In this document: positions 42,026 through 51,579 of the stretch, one piece after another
How the letters are laid out: every line of letters begins with the position of its first letter
How positions within the stretch are numbered: position 1 is the stretch's first letter
From: Arion vulgaris
Taxonomy: Eukaryota; Mollusca; Gastropoda; Stylommatophora; Arionidae
Assembly (NCBI GenBank): GCA_020796225.1
Contig: CM036756.1
Location: 54,652,616-54,716,615 of the forward strand
Length of the DNA: 64,000 nucleotides
Direction: 5' to 3'
The notes under the pieces: model-generated
Database searches by the model: none
Told to the model about the DNA's origin: nothing
Seen by the model: only the letters and a program-made list of their open reading frames with translations
Made by a program: the position numbers and the translations under genes

Positions 42026-42475
42026 TTTTGTTGAATGATGCCTTGCCTGATATGATAGTGTTGTCATCCCAATTACAAAGATACCTAATAACTGCCCGTC
42101 TTTGACTTCTGCTCTTTCGTCTGTGTAAAAATAGATGGGTAATTAGTATTTACGATAGGAATCCTGCATTGTGAATTTCTCTAGTTCCTGTGATGTTTTT
42201 CCTGGTCTCTGTCTTATTAATATCTAATTTATCTACGATGCTATGTCTGCGTTGTTTTTCTTTAACTTGGCTCAGACTGTGTTGGAAATGGTTCCTAGTT
42301 ATTTTTTTTTCACAAATCATGTAAGGTAAAAAACGAGAGGTTTCGGTGGGAGTTTATGTCGTCTGTTGAAGCTTTCAACCTCCGAGATGCTTACGTGAAT
42401 CTACTGTTTTGGATAAGCGGGAGTTCGCGGAAATGAGAGAGCGGTCATTCTTTCATTAACTACATCCATTATCGG
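42026..42475. other. No recognised gene
   Basis: No supported feature. Confidence 0.35.
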
Positions 42476-42479
42476 AGAG

Positions 42480-42750
42480 TTGAAAATTGATAGGACGGGT
42501 GTATTTGGGTTTTTTAGCGACAGACCACCTGTTGAATGAAGACGGTAAAATGTAAGCTGAATTTATCCAATGATTTTAGGGATTTGTACACACACTCTGT
42601 GCATGCAGAACTGTATGCTTGAGGGATAGAATTAGGAGTGTATTTAACAAGGGAGCCACGGGAACCATCTGTGTACATATCCTATGGCATCTGCTGTGAG
42701 AGACTGAGTACCTATGGGTCTGTCGGGAGTGTTATGACATCAGTTGAGTA
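42480..42750 (+). mobile_element. 3' end of RNase H-bearing LINE (diverged)
   Basis: Shares block order with 61965-62255: GACCACCTGTTGAATGAAGA, then GAGTGTATTTAACAAGGGAG, then CCTATGGGTC and a GACATCAGTTGAGTAAC-like end. The sequence corresponds to the region immediately after the RNase H domain seen on the minus strand at 12217-12648. Confidence 0.65.
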
Positions 42751-42797
42751 ACAAATAAACAATAGCCGATTTAATTCATTACCGTACTCAATTTGAA

Positions 42798-43625
42798 GAC
42801 AGTACAACATATATGTGTAACAAGAAGACAGTACAACATATATGTGTAACAAGAAGAACAGTACAACATATATGTGTAACAAGAAGTCCTATATTGTTGA
42901 GGATAGAAGTACAATTATGTGTAACAAGAAGACAGTACATATCTATATTGCTGTACAGAAGACTAGTACAACATATATGTGTAACAAGAAGACAGTACAA
43001 CATATATGTGTAACAAGAAGACAATACAACATATATGTGTAACAAAGACAGTACAATATATGTGTAAAGAAGACAGTACAACATATATGTGTAACAAGAA
43101 GACAGTACAACATATATGTGTAACAAGAAGACAGTACAACATATATGTGTAACAAGAAGACAGTACAACATATATGTGTAACAAGAAGACAGTACAACAT
43201 ATATGTGTAACAAGAAGACAGTACAACATATATGTGTAACAAGAAGACAGTACAACATATATGTGCAACAAGAAGACAGTACAACATATATGTGTAACAA
43301 GAAGACAGTACAACATATATGTGTAACAAGAAGACAGTACAACATATATGTGTAACATGAAGACAGTACAACATATATGTGCAACAAGAAGACAGTACAA
43401 CATATATGTGTAACAAGAAGACAGTACAACATATATGTGTAACAAGAAGACAGTACAACATATATGTGTAACATGAAGACAGTACAGCATATATGTGTAA
43501 CAAGAAGACAGTACAGCATATATGTGTAACAAGAAGACAGTACAGCATATATGTGTAACAAGAAGACAGTACAGCATATATGTGTAACAAGAAGACAGTA
43601 CAGCATATATATGTAATAAGAATGT
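42798..43625. repeat. 29 bp minisatellite, unrelated to the main satellite
   Basis: About 27 units of 29 bp with the core GACAGTACAACATATATGTG followed by TAACAAGAA. The left end (42840-43070) is more irregular; the right end carries a GTACAGCAT variant in the last five units. The minus strand is open in all three frames because 3 x 29 = 87 bp contains no stop, giving spurious frames of up to 285 codons. Confidence 0.95.
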
Positions 43626-43739
43626 TGTAAATTCTCTAGCCACATACAATAGTAAATGAAGAGCTTTTAATACCAACAAACTATACATCAATGGAGACCA
43701 TAAAAGAGACGAAGATAGCGGTAGTAGATTGTGCAATAT

Positions 43740-44345
43740 TTGTATCCAAGTAGGGGCATTAGCTAGGACAGCTCACCAACGGACAGCGGCTGAAAGTGGA
43801 AGGCCTGGACATCCAATGGAAATATGGCGAAAAAACTGTGGAAACAGCAGACAAATTGTGGCCTGACACGGAAAACAATTTGTAGAAAGGTCGCAGAACG
43901 ACAAAAAATTGAAATCTATTGTAGAAGACGTTTGTGTCTAACGAGACACAAAGATGATATAGATATTAGAAGTTTATTAAACCTAGCCAAGTCGAAATAT
44001 TTATTAATGTTCGAATTCAGGAGAAGTGATGAAATCAGAAACAAAATATGGTCAATTACTAATAAAAACTGTTATTAGAAAGAGAAAATGAAGATATGTT
44101 GGGTATACTCTGAGAAGAAAATCATCAAAGAATCACAAAACTGACACTGAAGTGGAAAACAAAGAGTTCAACTAAGAAAGGATGTCCTGAGGAAACCATG
44201 AAACGAATTTTACAGCGAGAGATATCGGACTTAGTTCCATAGAAGAGATTCCATAGAAGATATTGATTGAGTTGCTCAGGATAGAGCGGTGTGGAGAAAT
44301 TACTTGCGGGCCCTATGTAGTGTATAACGGTACGGAAGAATTACA
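43740..44345 (+). mobile_element. Two adjoining LINE 3' fragments, the second of family L1
   Basis: 43740-43960 reads, with frameshifts, like an RT tail (VEGLDIQWKYGEKTVETADK). 43960-44345 is an L1 family copy (TTCAGGAGAAGTGATGAAAT, GAGCGGTGTGGAGAAATTAC, GTATAACGGTACG) with multiple frame breaks. Confidence 0.7.
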
Positions 44346-44594
44346 ATAAATTTATCAAAAGATTAATTTTGGTGTATGGATAGGATTTTTTTAAAGAGAT
44401 ATATATTAATATAAACCTTTTTGTAGAATTATTTATTACGCTGAAATAGTTACAGGAACTGTTTGACATTATGCATTGCCATTTTTACGCTTTCCTATCA
44501 TAATCCAGTTACTATGTGGATATGTTGTGTCCCAGAACCTGCTGACATTTTTTTCGGATGTCTATTGTGAGAGACCTTATTGACATAGACAATG

Positions 44595-45250
44595 ATCACT
44601 ACGACCAATTAAATAACCAAATCAACGACCAAACAGGTTTTTAAAGACGACCAAAGTCTAATATACGAAGATGAAGATCAGCTACAACAACACATGAATT
44701 CATTGCTAATAGCATGTAGGAAGTACACCATGAAGATCAACAAACTAAAGACCGAGACCATGAAAATCAGCAGAACACCAAGCCAAGCAAACATACAAAT
44801 AGACAACACCAGAGTAAAGCAAGTTTCTGTATTCAAATATTTAGGCAGCATTTTCACAGAGGACGGAAAACTCGATAGAGAAATAGAGACAAGGTGTCAA
44901 AAGCAAATGCAGTGACATACCAGCTGGCACCATTACTACAACACCCAAAGATCAAGATGAAAGTGAAAAGACAGATGATAAAAAGTATTTTCCTACCAAC
45001 AATTTGCTACCAGTGCCAAACTTGGTCTCTGACAGCAATACATCACAGAAAGCTCACCACGTGTGAAATGAAATGCTTGAGGAAGGCAGTGGAGTCACCA
45101 GGAAAGACAGACTACGAAATGAGGACATCAGAAGCAGAGTTGACATAATTTCATGCACCGAATACATCGAAAGACAACAAATGCAGTGGTTTGGGCATTT
45201 AATGAGAATGAAATACAACCAACCACCAGTAACAGCATACAATAAAAAGT
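44595..45250 (+). mobile_element. LINE family L6, RT 3' half, interrupted by Penelope-like element
   Basis: Starts just before the RT catalytic motif, where FKDDQSLIYEDEDQ occupies the position of the F/Y-A-D-D box; the alanine is a lysine. It continues MKINKLKTETMKI, KQVSVFKYLGSIFTEDGKLD, then after a frameshift near 44915 IFLPTICYQCQTWSLTA and CEMKCLRKA, and after another near 45120 QWFGHLMRMKYNQPP. This is the palm/thumb and C-terminal segment of an RTE-like RT. It is interrupted at the target-site duplication 45238-45250 and resumes at 46301. Confidence 0.85.
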
Positions 45251-45264
45251 AGGGGGAAGACTGC

Positions 45265-45520
45265 AGTAAAACTTGGTAAATAGTGAAACACGTACAAACA
45301 AAGTACTATAGTTTTACAAAATACAGAAACAGTGACGATAAACAGCAACGTTTCGACCAACAAGGCCTTTATCAAGCAAACGAACAAACAGGAGTGACAA
45401 ATTAAAATGAAATACAAATGGACGACCAAATACAAACGTATCTAAGGAAAAGCTGGAATAAAAACGAATAACGAAATAAATGTAACACAAAAACACACAT
45501 AAAAACTAGAAATAGAACGG
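45265..45520 (-). repeat. Left inverted terminal arm of the Penelope-like element
   Basis: Reverse complement of 46050-46290 with very few differences; includes the minus-strand hammerhead-like motif. Confidence 0.9.
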
Positions 45521-45539
45521 ATAATATCCAGAGTCATTT

Positions 45540-45959
45540 TGGCACCATCCAGTGTGGCCGTCGGCGCTGCAACACTTGTGCTTATGTCATACAGACCCGC
45601 ACGGTGTCTTTTCCAAAAGCCACGTTCGTTGTTGAAGACAGTTTCACATGCGAGTCCCGTAATATTATCTATGCCATTATCTGCAAGCGGTGCAACAAGG
45701 CCTATATTGGGAAACCGGCAGGAGACTCAGTGACCGATTCGCCCAACACTTGCGCGATATAGGCCAATGCTCTGTGACCCCTGTAGCTACCCATTTCAAT
45801 GATACTGGCCATTCAGGAGCTTGCGATGTCCAGGTCACAGCCATCCGATCATGTTCCTCTGATGATCGTAGTCGATTTGCTCTGGAGAATCGGTTGATTT
45901 CTTTGTATGGTACCTTGCGACCACGCGGGCTCAACGTATTACATTCTTATGCTTCTTAG
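45540..45959 (+). pseudogene. Penelope-like GIY-YIG endonuclease, frameshifted
   Basis: In the first frame a cysteine-rich segment CGRRRCNTCAYV is followed by NIIYAIICKRCNKAYIG, the GIY-YIG-type core of Penelope endonucleases (here Y-A-I ... Y-I-G). One base appears missing near 45708, where the family motif continues ETGRR; the next frame then supplies TGRRLSDRFAQHLRDIG, THFNDTGHSG and SRFALENRLISLYGTLRP, ending with a stop at 45957-45959. The catalytic arginine and glutamate regions are visible on the second part, so the damage is essentially the one frameshift plus loss of the RT. Confidence 0.8.
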
Positions 45960-46049
45960 TACTTTCTCTTCTTATGCTTTGTACTCTATATGGGTATATG
46001 TTGCATGTATTCAAGTTATATATTTACTAGATGTTTCATTGTTTCTTTT

Positions 46050-46290
46050 CCGTTCTATTTCTAGTTTTGATGTGTGTTTTTGTGTTACATTTATTTCGTT
46101 ATTCGTTTTTATTCCAGCTTTTCCTTAGATACGTTTGTATTTGGTCGTCCATTTGTGTTTCATTTTAATTTGTCACTCCTGTTTGTTCGTTTGCTTGATA
46201 AAGGCCTTGTTGGTCGAAACGTTGCTGTTTATCGTCACTGTTTCTGTATTTTGTAAAACTATAGTACTTTGTTTGTACGTGTTTCACTAC
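46050..46290 (+). repeat. Right inverted terminal arm of the Penelope-like element
   Basis: Mirror partner of 45265-45520. It ends at the target duplication while the left arm extends about 25 bp farther out. Confidence 0.9.
46194..46220 (+). ncRNA. Hammerhead-ribozyme-like core in the terminal repeat
   Basis: CTTGATAAAGGCC, loop TTGTT, then GGTCGAAAC. GGCC and GGTC can pair (one G-U) as stem II, flanked by UUGAUAA in place of the consensus CUGAUGA and by the GAAAC box. Penelope-like elements are reported to carry hammerhead motifs in their terminal repeats. Here C3 and G8 of the consensus are replaced by U and A, a matched change of the C3-G8 pair. An unpaired A before stem II and uncertain stems I/III leave activity unproven. 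The same motif is present in the solo copy at 2190-2345 and in the left arm. Confidence 0.35.
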
Positions 46291-46300
46291 AATAAAAAGT

Positions 46301-46445
46301 GATCATGTACTAGAGCTAAGGGAAGACCACGAAAAAGATGGATAGACAATATCAAGACCACACTACACAAACACGGATATAACACAACAAGGGCGACTCC
46401 TCTGGCCCTAGAACGCAAATTAAAGCTCCCATCCCTACGCTTAAC
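46301..46445 (+). mobile_element. LINE family L6, 3' remainder after the Penelope insertion
   Basis: Continues the host LINE: TRAKGRPRKRWIDNIKTTLH then ALERKLKLPSLRL. Joining it to 45250 with one copy of the duplication aligns without gaps to the minus-strand copy at 35862-36080, apart from substitutions, one of which gives a TGA. Confidence 0.85.
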
Positions 46446-46855
46446 GGTGATTCTATGACTTTGATACTGTTTTCTACTTACTCTTGTAACTTCATTACTA
46501 GATATTGTGTTAGAAAGTAAAGATCGATACTGAACTGGTGATATGGTTCATTGTTCTCAGTACTGGCTTGTTATGAGCACTTTAATCCGTTCAGGGCTTT
46601 GTTTTGACATTAACTATCCCTATGTTATCTTTCACAAAGATACGTAACGATTTTGATATTTAATTCTATGTCCAGAAAAAGACGCTGTGATGTTATCTAA
46701 AATATGCTTTGTTTTTCTATAATTATTTCATATCTAGCAAATGTTATCATTGTTTTGTTTTGTTATCAAAAAGAGAATGTATCTTGTCAACTGAAAAGAT
46801 AAGTGTACAGGTCAAGATATTCAAACTTTGTACACAACAGACTGGTATAATATCT
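46446..46855. other. No recognised gene
   Basis: No supported feature before the A-rich tail. Confidence 0.35.
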
Positions 46856-46859
46856 GTTC

Positions 46860-46884
46860 AATAAATTTAAAAAAAAAAAAAAAA
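46860..46884 (+). other. AATAAA followed by poly(A)
   Basis: AATAAA at 46860-46865 followed within 4 bases by 16 A. It may be the tail of a retroposed transcript; the body upstream is unrecognised and no flanking duplication was found. Confidence 0.35.
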
Positions 46885-48540
46885 TCATAACACACGCAGA
46901 GTAGTTATTCCAGAGATCCAACAATCAATTCTCCGCAATAGAATTAATTTTGTAATTAATGTTTTTGGCCTACACGCTCTGATGCCAAAAAAAAAGGCTC
47001 GCTCTTAAGTTGGAAGATACGTGCTTGTCTTGAAAAGGCTTTAATCCTTTAAATAACAAACAACAAAGAAAAGAAATGTTTTGAAACAAATCAATAACTT
47101 TCACATTCATTAAATGCATAAGGGGATGTACAGAAACCTAGAAATCTGAGGTGGTCAGACTGGATCAGATCAGATCTGAAGAAAACAGGGGATATGCTGC
47201 GGTAATACTGAGTAAACGTGCGTTTTCGACATGGACAAGTATTTTACAGTATTACATTATAAAGGGAAAATGAAATATTAAATATAAAACACGACAACAC
47301 TCGACTTTTCCTCGACGATGCATAAGGTAGCCGCCAGAATGCCATCACCACCGTCCGCCACTTGAATTTACAATTCTTAACAGATGGACAAAAAGAAGGA
47401 CTAATGGATATCAAGAGAGACTAAAGATTAGAAAAGAGAAAAGATTTTAAAAATCACTGAGAATGAATCGAGGTTAATGATAGAGGCAGTTGAATGGGCA
47501 ATAAAATACTTGAAATTTTCGTCAACAAGCCAGGGAATGTCACTCTAGTGTACATCTCATTTATTATGTTGGGGTGTCCTGTCCTAAGGCTCAGTGCATA
47601 TGCATAGTGTTATAATATAGAAGTTACACAACATTGAATCTAAGTTCAGTTGTCCCTCCCTTCAGATGCGGCCCAAAAATAGCATAGAAACATGACCGTC
47701 TTTCGTGTGATGTATACGGACTAGTCAGTGCATTTTGCATTGTTTGAGTGTGGTGCGTATTCTTGACATGCGTGCTCGCAAAGACTCTACTGCCTTCGAC
47801 ACTCAGTTTCCATGGATGGAAGGGGTTACTGATGAGCCTTTTCTCTTGTTTACCCAGTGTTGACCATGTCTCCCTGCAGATTAATGTTCAGGAACTGACG
47901 TCAATGCCAAATGTGCTCAGTTTCATTCAAAAGGGGCGTAAAGTACGTATATTTACGTGACTCGATGGTTACGTATGTTCTTTAATTTACCATCTAGCTC
48001 TATGCCAGACTTCTTTATAATCACAATCAATGAACCAATGCGGTAACCTCCTTCAGTAGACGATCATTAATTGACCTCGGTGTGTCATAATTGTCCATAT
48101 TCAATGTATCATTCACATGTGCTCTCGGTATCGTCACACCAGATCTTTCATTTTAACGAATGTTATCCACGGCCAGTCTATCTGCGTGCGGATCACGTAA
48201 ACTTAACGTAATATGTGCTATTTTGCAGAAAATGCGCATGTCTGATTCTGCATTTAACTTTACTCATTTTGTTCTGTGCTAAAAACTATTTCCAATTTAT
48301 ACACCCTTTCACTTTATGACGCAATATTATATCAATAATATACGCGAATATACGAGTAGACGTAATGAACAACAAGTCATAACTAAACAAATAGAAAGGA
48401 GTTAATTTTCAATGGGATATCGTAAATAATTAACAAGCGGAACAAGCTTCTTTAATGTTGTGAGAGACAGAAAAGTTTCAACCACAGATGAAACTTGTGG
48501 TATTCCCGTTGTACTGGTCCCTGTGGAAATTACCTATGGA
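46885..48540. other. No recognised gene; old repeat piece at 46965-47075
   Basis: 46965-47075 resembles parts of 2040-2130 and 2570-2603. The remainder, including a 70-codon frame at 47748-47960, has nothing I can identify. Confidence 0.35.
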
Positions 48541-48548
48541 GTCCAGGC

Positions 48549-48896
48549 CTAAAATTTTGTCGAGTTCATAAAATCGCATAGTTCTTGAGTGATCTTAGCA
48601 ATACGACATTCGTCATTCAATGAATATTCAACATGAATTAATCCGTGAATAACTATACCATAGTACACTACAGTACACTTGTCGGTATACCCACTTGTCA
48701 ACTCGACAACCCACACATGAACTGCCGGTATATATAGGACTGGGTATGGGACTGTAACACTAGTATATGGCAGAATCGCGAGTTGCTGTATTGTGGTAAA
48801 CATATTCAGTTCGCGGCTCAGCTGACACCGATAGCTTACGGAATAAGCCGTCGCCAATATAACGCCAAATCTGCTCGGAAATGAAAGATTATACAT
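48549..48896 (-). CDS. Unrecognised 115-codon frame divergent from the Bcl-2 exon
   Basis: The frame begins at an ATG 40 bp from the first Bcl-2 ATG, on the opposite strand, and ends in a TAA or TAG-type stop at 48549. It contains VPYPVLYIPAVHVWVVELTS and ECRIAKITQELCDFMN. No domain is recognised, and the region is the likely 5' flank or 5' UTR of the Bcl-2 gene, so the frame is probably fortuitous. A TATATATAGG on the + strand at 48729-48738 lies within it. Confidence 0.15.
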   Translation of the reverse strand: MYNLSFPSRFGVILATAYSVSYRCQLSRELNMFTTIQQLAILPYTSVTVPYPVLYIPAVHVWVVELTSGYTDKCTVVYYGIVIHGLIHVEYSLNDECRIAKITQELCDFMNSTKF

Positions 48897-48936
48897 TTAA
48901 AAACTTGTGATACATTGTTTCGAATATAGATTGGCG

Positions 48937-49404
48937 ATGTTTAGGAAGGCAAGTCTTGTTATCGTGAGTGAATTCTTGTTAAATATGGATGAAAGTACGC
49001 GTGCAATTGTTGTTGATTATTTAAAATACCGTTTGGACAGATGCGGATATTCTTGGGATAACGATGGCCGACAAAGTAATATCACACCCAATCCCGTTCA
49101 GTCTGCAATGCGCCGTCTTGGTGATGACTTTGAAGAACGATATAATAGTAGATTTGTTGACATGATACAAAAACTAAATATCACTAGCGATAATGCTTCT
49201 GATACATTTACTGCCATAATGGACGAAATATTTACTGACGGTGTTAACTGGGGACGGGTTATAGCATTGTTTGGTTTCTCAGGACGCTTTGCTGTTTACT
49301 GTTTTGAACATGATATGGATGAAATGGTCGATCACATTGTTGAATTAGTAACTGCATATGTTGACAATACTCTACGGGACTGGATGCTGAATCATAATAA
49401 TTGG
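48937..49404 (+). CDS. Bcl-2 family apoptosis regulator, exon with BH4-BH3-BH1-BH2 (first half)
   Basis: Multidomain Bcl-2 proteins sit on mitochondrial and ER membranes and control outer-membrane permeabilisation by binding BH3 helices. The exon encodes 156 residues from the ATG at 48937. BH4-like RAIVVDYLKYRLDRCGYSWD is at residues 22-41, BH3-like MRRLGDDFEERY at 58-69 with the L-x3-G-D/D core shifted to LGDD, BH1 EIFTDGVNWGRVIALFGFSG at 97-116 with the NWGR signature, and the start of BH2, DWMLNHNNW, at 148-156. A BH4 plus only about a dozen loop residues before BH3 suggests an anti-apoptotic Bcl-2/Bcl-xL-like member, though function cannot be read from sequence. The ATG at 48985 (residue 17) has a better initiation context (A at -3, G at +4) and may be the true start. 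The frame reads on through the donor to VSS-stop. The next exon (rest of BH2 and membrane anchor) was not found up to 64000. No frameshift or stop interrupts it, so it looks functional. Confidence 0.9.
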
Positions 49405-49412
49405 GTGAGTAG
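49403..49412 (+). other. 5' splice donor after BH2 tryptophan
   Basis: GG|GTGAGTAG: intron starts at 49405, phase 0, directly after the TGG of the BH2 N-N-W. Vertebrate BCL2 has its intron at the equivalent place (after G-G-W). Confidence 0.8.
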
Positions 49413-49416
49413 TTAA

Positions 49417-49890
49417 TCAGTTATATTTTATAGTTCACAATTTATCTTTTGTTTACATAAATAATTGTAGACGTTTCAAATTAATAGTATAAATAATCAA
49501 TATAATTCAATAATTATATTAAATTTTGCCAATCAAGGCCAATATCATTGTTTGATTGCACAATTTTCGATATTTCCCCGGAATCATACTCGGCGAATGA
49601 GAAATCAGTCACCGAACCTAACCAGGACCATACAATACAGTATACTTTGATACTTTGACAGTGTAGTCATACACTCTGACATCTTCAAGTGATGGCCCAG
49701 GTATCAGTAACAGACCACACCAAGCTAAGTAAGAAGACATAGAAAAGTAGGATTACAAACCAAGTCCCAAACACGTTATACTGAGAACAGATGTTGGGAC
49801 CCAAAAATGTAGATATTGTACAACCTTACTATAAACTATAGAATAATCATATCTTATTTTTCTGGTTTTCATAATGACCATCCTCAGTAT
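49417..49890 (+). other. Presumed intron sequence of the Bcl-2 gene, no feature
   Basis: AT-rich, lacks recognisable repeats. No acceptor with a plausible BH2/membrane-anchor exon was identified here or farther right. Confidence 0.4.
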
Positions 49891-49891
49891 G

Positions 49892-50150
49892 TTGAGAGAG
49901 GAGCAGTTGTTAGTGAACTGCTTCCTAGGCTAGTGGTCCGGGTTCAATTCCACAGTGGGCGCTAAATATTTTTCAGACCGCAACGGCTCTCTGGTTTGAC
50001 TCAGCCCTAGTAGGGTACCAGGAAAATAACTGGGAAGTAAAGGCAGCCAGCCACGTCACCCATTGTGTGCCTTCGTTCAATGAAAAATATGTGTCTAACA
50101 CCATATTACCCTCTATACCTTGAGGTATAAAAAAGGGTTCCTTTACATAT
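49892..50150 (+). mobile_element. tRNA-derived SINE, family S4
   Basis: B box GGGTTCAATTCC at 49942-49953 after a weak A-box region; the body shares GTACCAG.AAA.., GGC.GCCAGCC and the terminal AGGGTTCCTTTAC with the minus-strand copy at 13526-13790. If the Bcl-2 intron extends past here, this SINE is intronic. Confidence 0.75.
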
Positions 50151-50299
50151 TTCTCTTTCTCAATATGTTGACCACATCAACATTAAAAAAAACACCAGTT
50201 AATGGACTATCATTATTCCTCTGTAGAACCACTGCCTATCATTATAAAATGTGTAGACTGATTCTATGTAGGTCTCGGTGTATGTCAGTCATACGGCTA

Positions 50300-50480
50300 G
50301 CTCTCTGGGAATATTGGTGCAGCCAGAAGAGAACAACATACCAAATAGCCAGAGATTGATTAATCAACATCGAACTGGCATGTTGGGCCACTGGACTTTG
50401 CTGGATTTGTTGAGGTAGAGATCAGAGCACCTATAGATGTGTCTGGAGTGCTATGATGATAGTCCTCTGATAACTGAAGG
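50300..50480 (+). repeat. Dispersed repeat, partner of 38125-38436
   Basis: Matches from GGTGCAGCC.G.A to ATGATGATAGT.CTCTGATAAC with interruptions; the frame open at 38125 is broken here. Confidence 0.7.
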
Positions 50481-51575
50481 ATGGTCATAGACCAAGCCCT
50501 ATGAAGACATTTTGTTGTCATGCAAGATGCCTCAAGGCATGCAAGCTAGGATGACTTTGTCGGCCTATGTCCAGGAAAAGAAGCACATATTTGATCATCT
50601 GTGAACACTTTCAGATAACTGTGAATGAAAGGATGCACACATTTATAGGGGGTTGGAGCTCTTGCTGCATAGACGTAAATTTAAACCAATTTGCCTGTTT
50701 CATATTCCTTCAAATTTCATGCCAGAGACAGTCTCTTATAATACTTCAGCCTTTGAGTTTCCAATTGAAGTAGACTTATGTTGATTGTATACATTTTGAC
50801 AGGTCAAAACATTGGCTGTTTTGAGGGTAGGAAAGAGGGTGTGTAAACGATTCAAGGAATAGGGGTGAATCTACAACCCTAACTCATCTGGCAAGAATAT
50901 AAAATCAAACAGGGTTTAGCTAGACAAGAGCGTAATACTGGAAGCCAAAGAAGTAAACCAACATGGAACTGGTGTCATTAGTTATCACTCGCTGAGGGAC
51001 ATACTGAGAAGGAGAGTGAAACTTATGAACAATTGGTTCTATGTGCTGATGATCTATCGATTAAACTATCTTAAAAACTGACTATTTAAATAAATACATG
51101 ATTGACTACTTTGTCTTAAGTGTACAACAATAAGAGATTTGTAGCATCAGCCATTGTTTACAAATCAAAGACACCGTTCTCCTTTTTTTAACTGGAATGA
51201 TATATTATCTTTTTATATTGAATCAAGTAAAAATGGTTATGGGTGTAATGTGCACAACCAACGTTCCATAGGTGAGGAAAGGAACTGACCAGCCTATCTC
51301 CTGCATTCTTATGGGAAGTAACACTAATCTGCATAGGCTACAGGGCATTTTTATTTTGTCATGTGAATACATTGCTGTTGTAAATACCCATATAAACTAA
51401 GACTGCAGCCAATCTGTCTTCAATGTGTCATGTCGGTCCATCTATTTTTCTTTCTTTCTTCATCTGTTCTTCATGACTGTTTTTAAGTATTAGTTACTAT
51501 GTTAAAGCTACACACCATTTGTAGAGAAAACAAACAACATGAAACATAAGTAATCAGTTGATGTAAAGACCAATT
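50481..51575. other. No recognised gene
   Basis: About 1.1 kb with no supported feature. Confidence 0.35.
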
Positions 51576-51579
51576 GTTC

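Larger units (their letters stand above)
45238..46300 (+). mobile_element. Penelope-like element (GIY-YIG end) with inverted terminal repeats and TSD
   Basis: Flanked by the direct repeat TACAATAAAAAGT at 45238-45250 and 46288-46300. Inside, 45265-45520 is an inverted copy of 46050-46290; the two arms encode the same 60-residue frame on opposite strands, so they are nearly identical. Between the arms lies the C-terminal endonuclease part of a Penelope-like retroelement. The RT domain is missing, so this is a 5'-truncated copy. Penelope-like elements are known for terminal repeats in inverted or tandem arrangement and for variable-length target duplications, which fits. Confidence 0.85.

Noticed and set aside
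42798..43625. CRISPR-like regular repeats
   Set aside because: Units are head-to-tail with no unique spacers, and the genome is eukaryotic. The same holds for the other tandem arrays.
42788..43736. Minus-strand frames of 215-285 codons
   Set aside because: All are products of the 29 bp minisatellite read in three frames.
44640..44660. Active reverse transcriptase at 44595-45250
   Set aside because: The F/Y-A-D-D alanine is lysine, the N-terminal part is absent, and frameshifts and a nested insertion follow.
48549..48896. Bidirectional gene pair with Bcl-2
   Set aside because: Only 40 bp would separate the start codons and the minus frame has no recognised domain. It is listed only at low confidence.
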